In this document: piece by piece, positions 63,601 through 64,000 of the stretch
How the letters are laid out: each line of letters starts with the position of its first letter
Numbering within the stretch: position 1 is the first letter of the stretch
Origin: Neurospora tetrasperma FGSC 2508
Taxonomy: Eukaryota; Ascomycota; Sordariomycetes; Sordariales; Sordariaceae
Direction of reading: 5' to 3'
DNA length: 64,000 nucleotides
Assembly: GCF_000213175.1 (NCBI RefSeq)
Contig: NW_009799101.1
Coordinates: forward strand, 3,745,645-3,809,644
The notes under the pieces: generated by a model
The model's input: only the letters and a program-made list of their open reading frames with translations
Told to the model about the DNA's origin: nothing
The model's database searches: none
Program-made: the position numbers and the translations under genes

Positions 63601-64000
63601 GACACCTCGAAGTAATAGTTGGTGTGAGTTGCTGCAGTGAAGGCATTAGAGCTACCAGAATTTGTCGACAAATACTGGCTGTAGTCATTCTCGACCGGAT
63701 ACTTCTTGGTACCCATGAACAGGAGCTAGAATCATGATCACCAGGGTCAGTAAAAAAATCTCAAAAAAATTTCCCTTCACGTGTGAACAAGGCGCGGAAA
63801 CTCACATGCTCGACAGCATGGGCCATGCCGGGCATGTCATCTTCATCACTGAAGCTTCCAACATTCACGTCCAAGGCAGCACTGGCCTTGTCCGTCGTGG
63901 GATCATGCACCAAGAGAGCCTCAAGCTTATTGGGGAGACGGATGACCCGGTAGCTGCGATCATCAAGAGAAGGTTTCTCCAGCTGATCGGTGACCCGCTC
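60603..64000 (-). CDS. STE23: Insulysin / Ste23-type M16 metalloprotease (5' end outside window)
   Basis: Large M16A zinc metalloprotease; in yeast, Ste23 and Axl1 trim a-factor precursor and other peptides. Visible exons: 63806-64000 (5' incomplete), 62871-63725, 61181-62816 and 60603-61117, all GT-AG and in phase, giving 1066 residues. Only a short N-terminal piece should be missing, since the family has about 1000-1100. The inverted zinc motif HAVEH is the last thing encoded in the first visible exon, followed after the intron by LLFMGTKKYP. NAFTAATHTNYYFEV and RMKLCVLGRESLDVLEGWV continue the N-terminal half. The C-terminal half carries FEEVSYDAD-like and LRTKEQLGYVVFSGVR segments, the latter lining the catalytic chamber. 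The stop is TAA at 60603-60605 after EYEELDSKL. Confidence 0.95.

Overview
This is nuclear DNA of a filamentous ascomycete (Pezizomycotina). The protein set and gene style suggest a Sordariomycete, but I cannot name the species. The evidence is compact genes with short introns (mostly 50-90 nt, with CTAAC-type branch sites before a C/TAG acceptor), fungal-type proteins (Rad9, Ubp12-like, Ste23-like, carboxypeptidase Y, fungal cAMP phosphodiesterase), ribosomal-protein genes split by several introns, and CT-rich leaders. No operon, CRISPR array, tRNA, rRNA or intact transposon was recognised. A run of 914 N (40762-41675) marks an assembly gap.

Layout, left to right: kynureninase (+, 1143-2701); ribosomal protein eL32 (-, 5428-6320); a farnesylatable type I Hsp40 of the Ydj1 family (-, 7503-8981); mitochondrial glutamyl-tRNA synthetase (+, 10119-12389); COP9 signalosome subunit 5 (-, 12750-13847); prephenate dehydrogenase (-, 14764-16641), divergent from an RCC1-repeat protein (+, 17128-18237); checkpoint clamp protein Rad9 (-, 18339-20065); an F-box/leucine-rich protein (+, 21673-23558); Hsp90 cochaperone Cdc37 (+, 25133-26742); a GPI-type PLC-like phosphodiesterase (+, 28217-29407); a small F-box-like protein (+, 30604-31642); ribosomal protein uS13 (+, 33541-34772), convergent with ribosome maturation factor Sdo1/SBDS (-, 35164-36111); carboxypeptidase Y (+, 37508-39237); the gap; high-affinity cAMP phosphodiesterase (-, 42453-45020); about 8 kb without a recognisable gene; a Ubp12-like deubiquitinase (-, 53180 to about 58616); and an insulysin/Ste23-type metalloprotease (-, 60603 to beyond 64000).

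Nearly all of these are conserved housekeeping genes on mixed strands, and nothing marks a biosynthetic or defence cluster. Functional themes recur: ribosome biogenesis (eL32, uS13, Sdo1), Hsp90/Hsp70 chaperoning (Ydj1, Cdc37), the ubiquitin/NEDD8 system (CSN5, Ubp12-like, two F-box proteins) and aromatic amino-acid metabolism (Tyr1, kynureninase). I found no previously undescribed system. The most interesting details are two introns that only make sense as GC-AG introns (in MSE1 and RAD9), an intergenic 8-mer palindrome AGGTACCT far above its chance frequency, near-duplicate gap flanks that point to a misassembled gap, TTAGGG-type elements upstream of both ribosomal-protein genes, and a deubiquitinase N-terminus whose open frame has no AUG.
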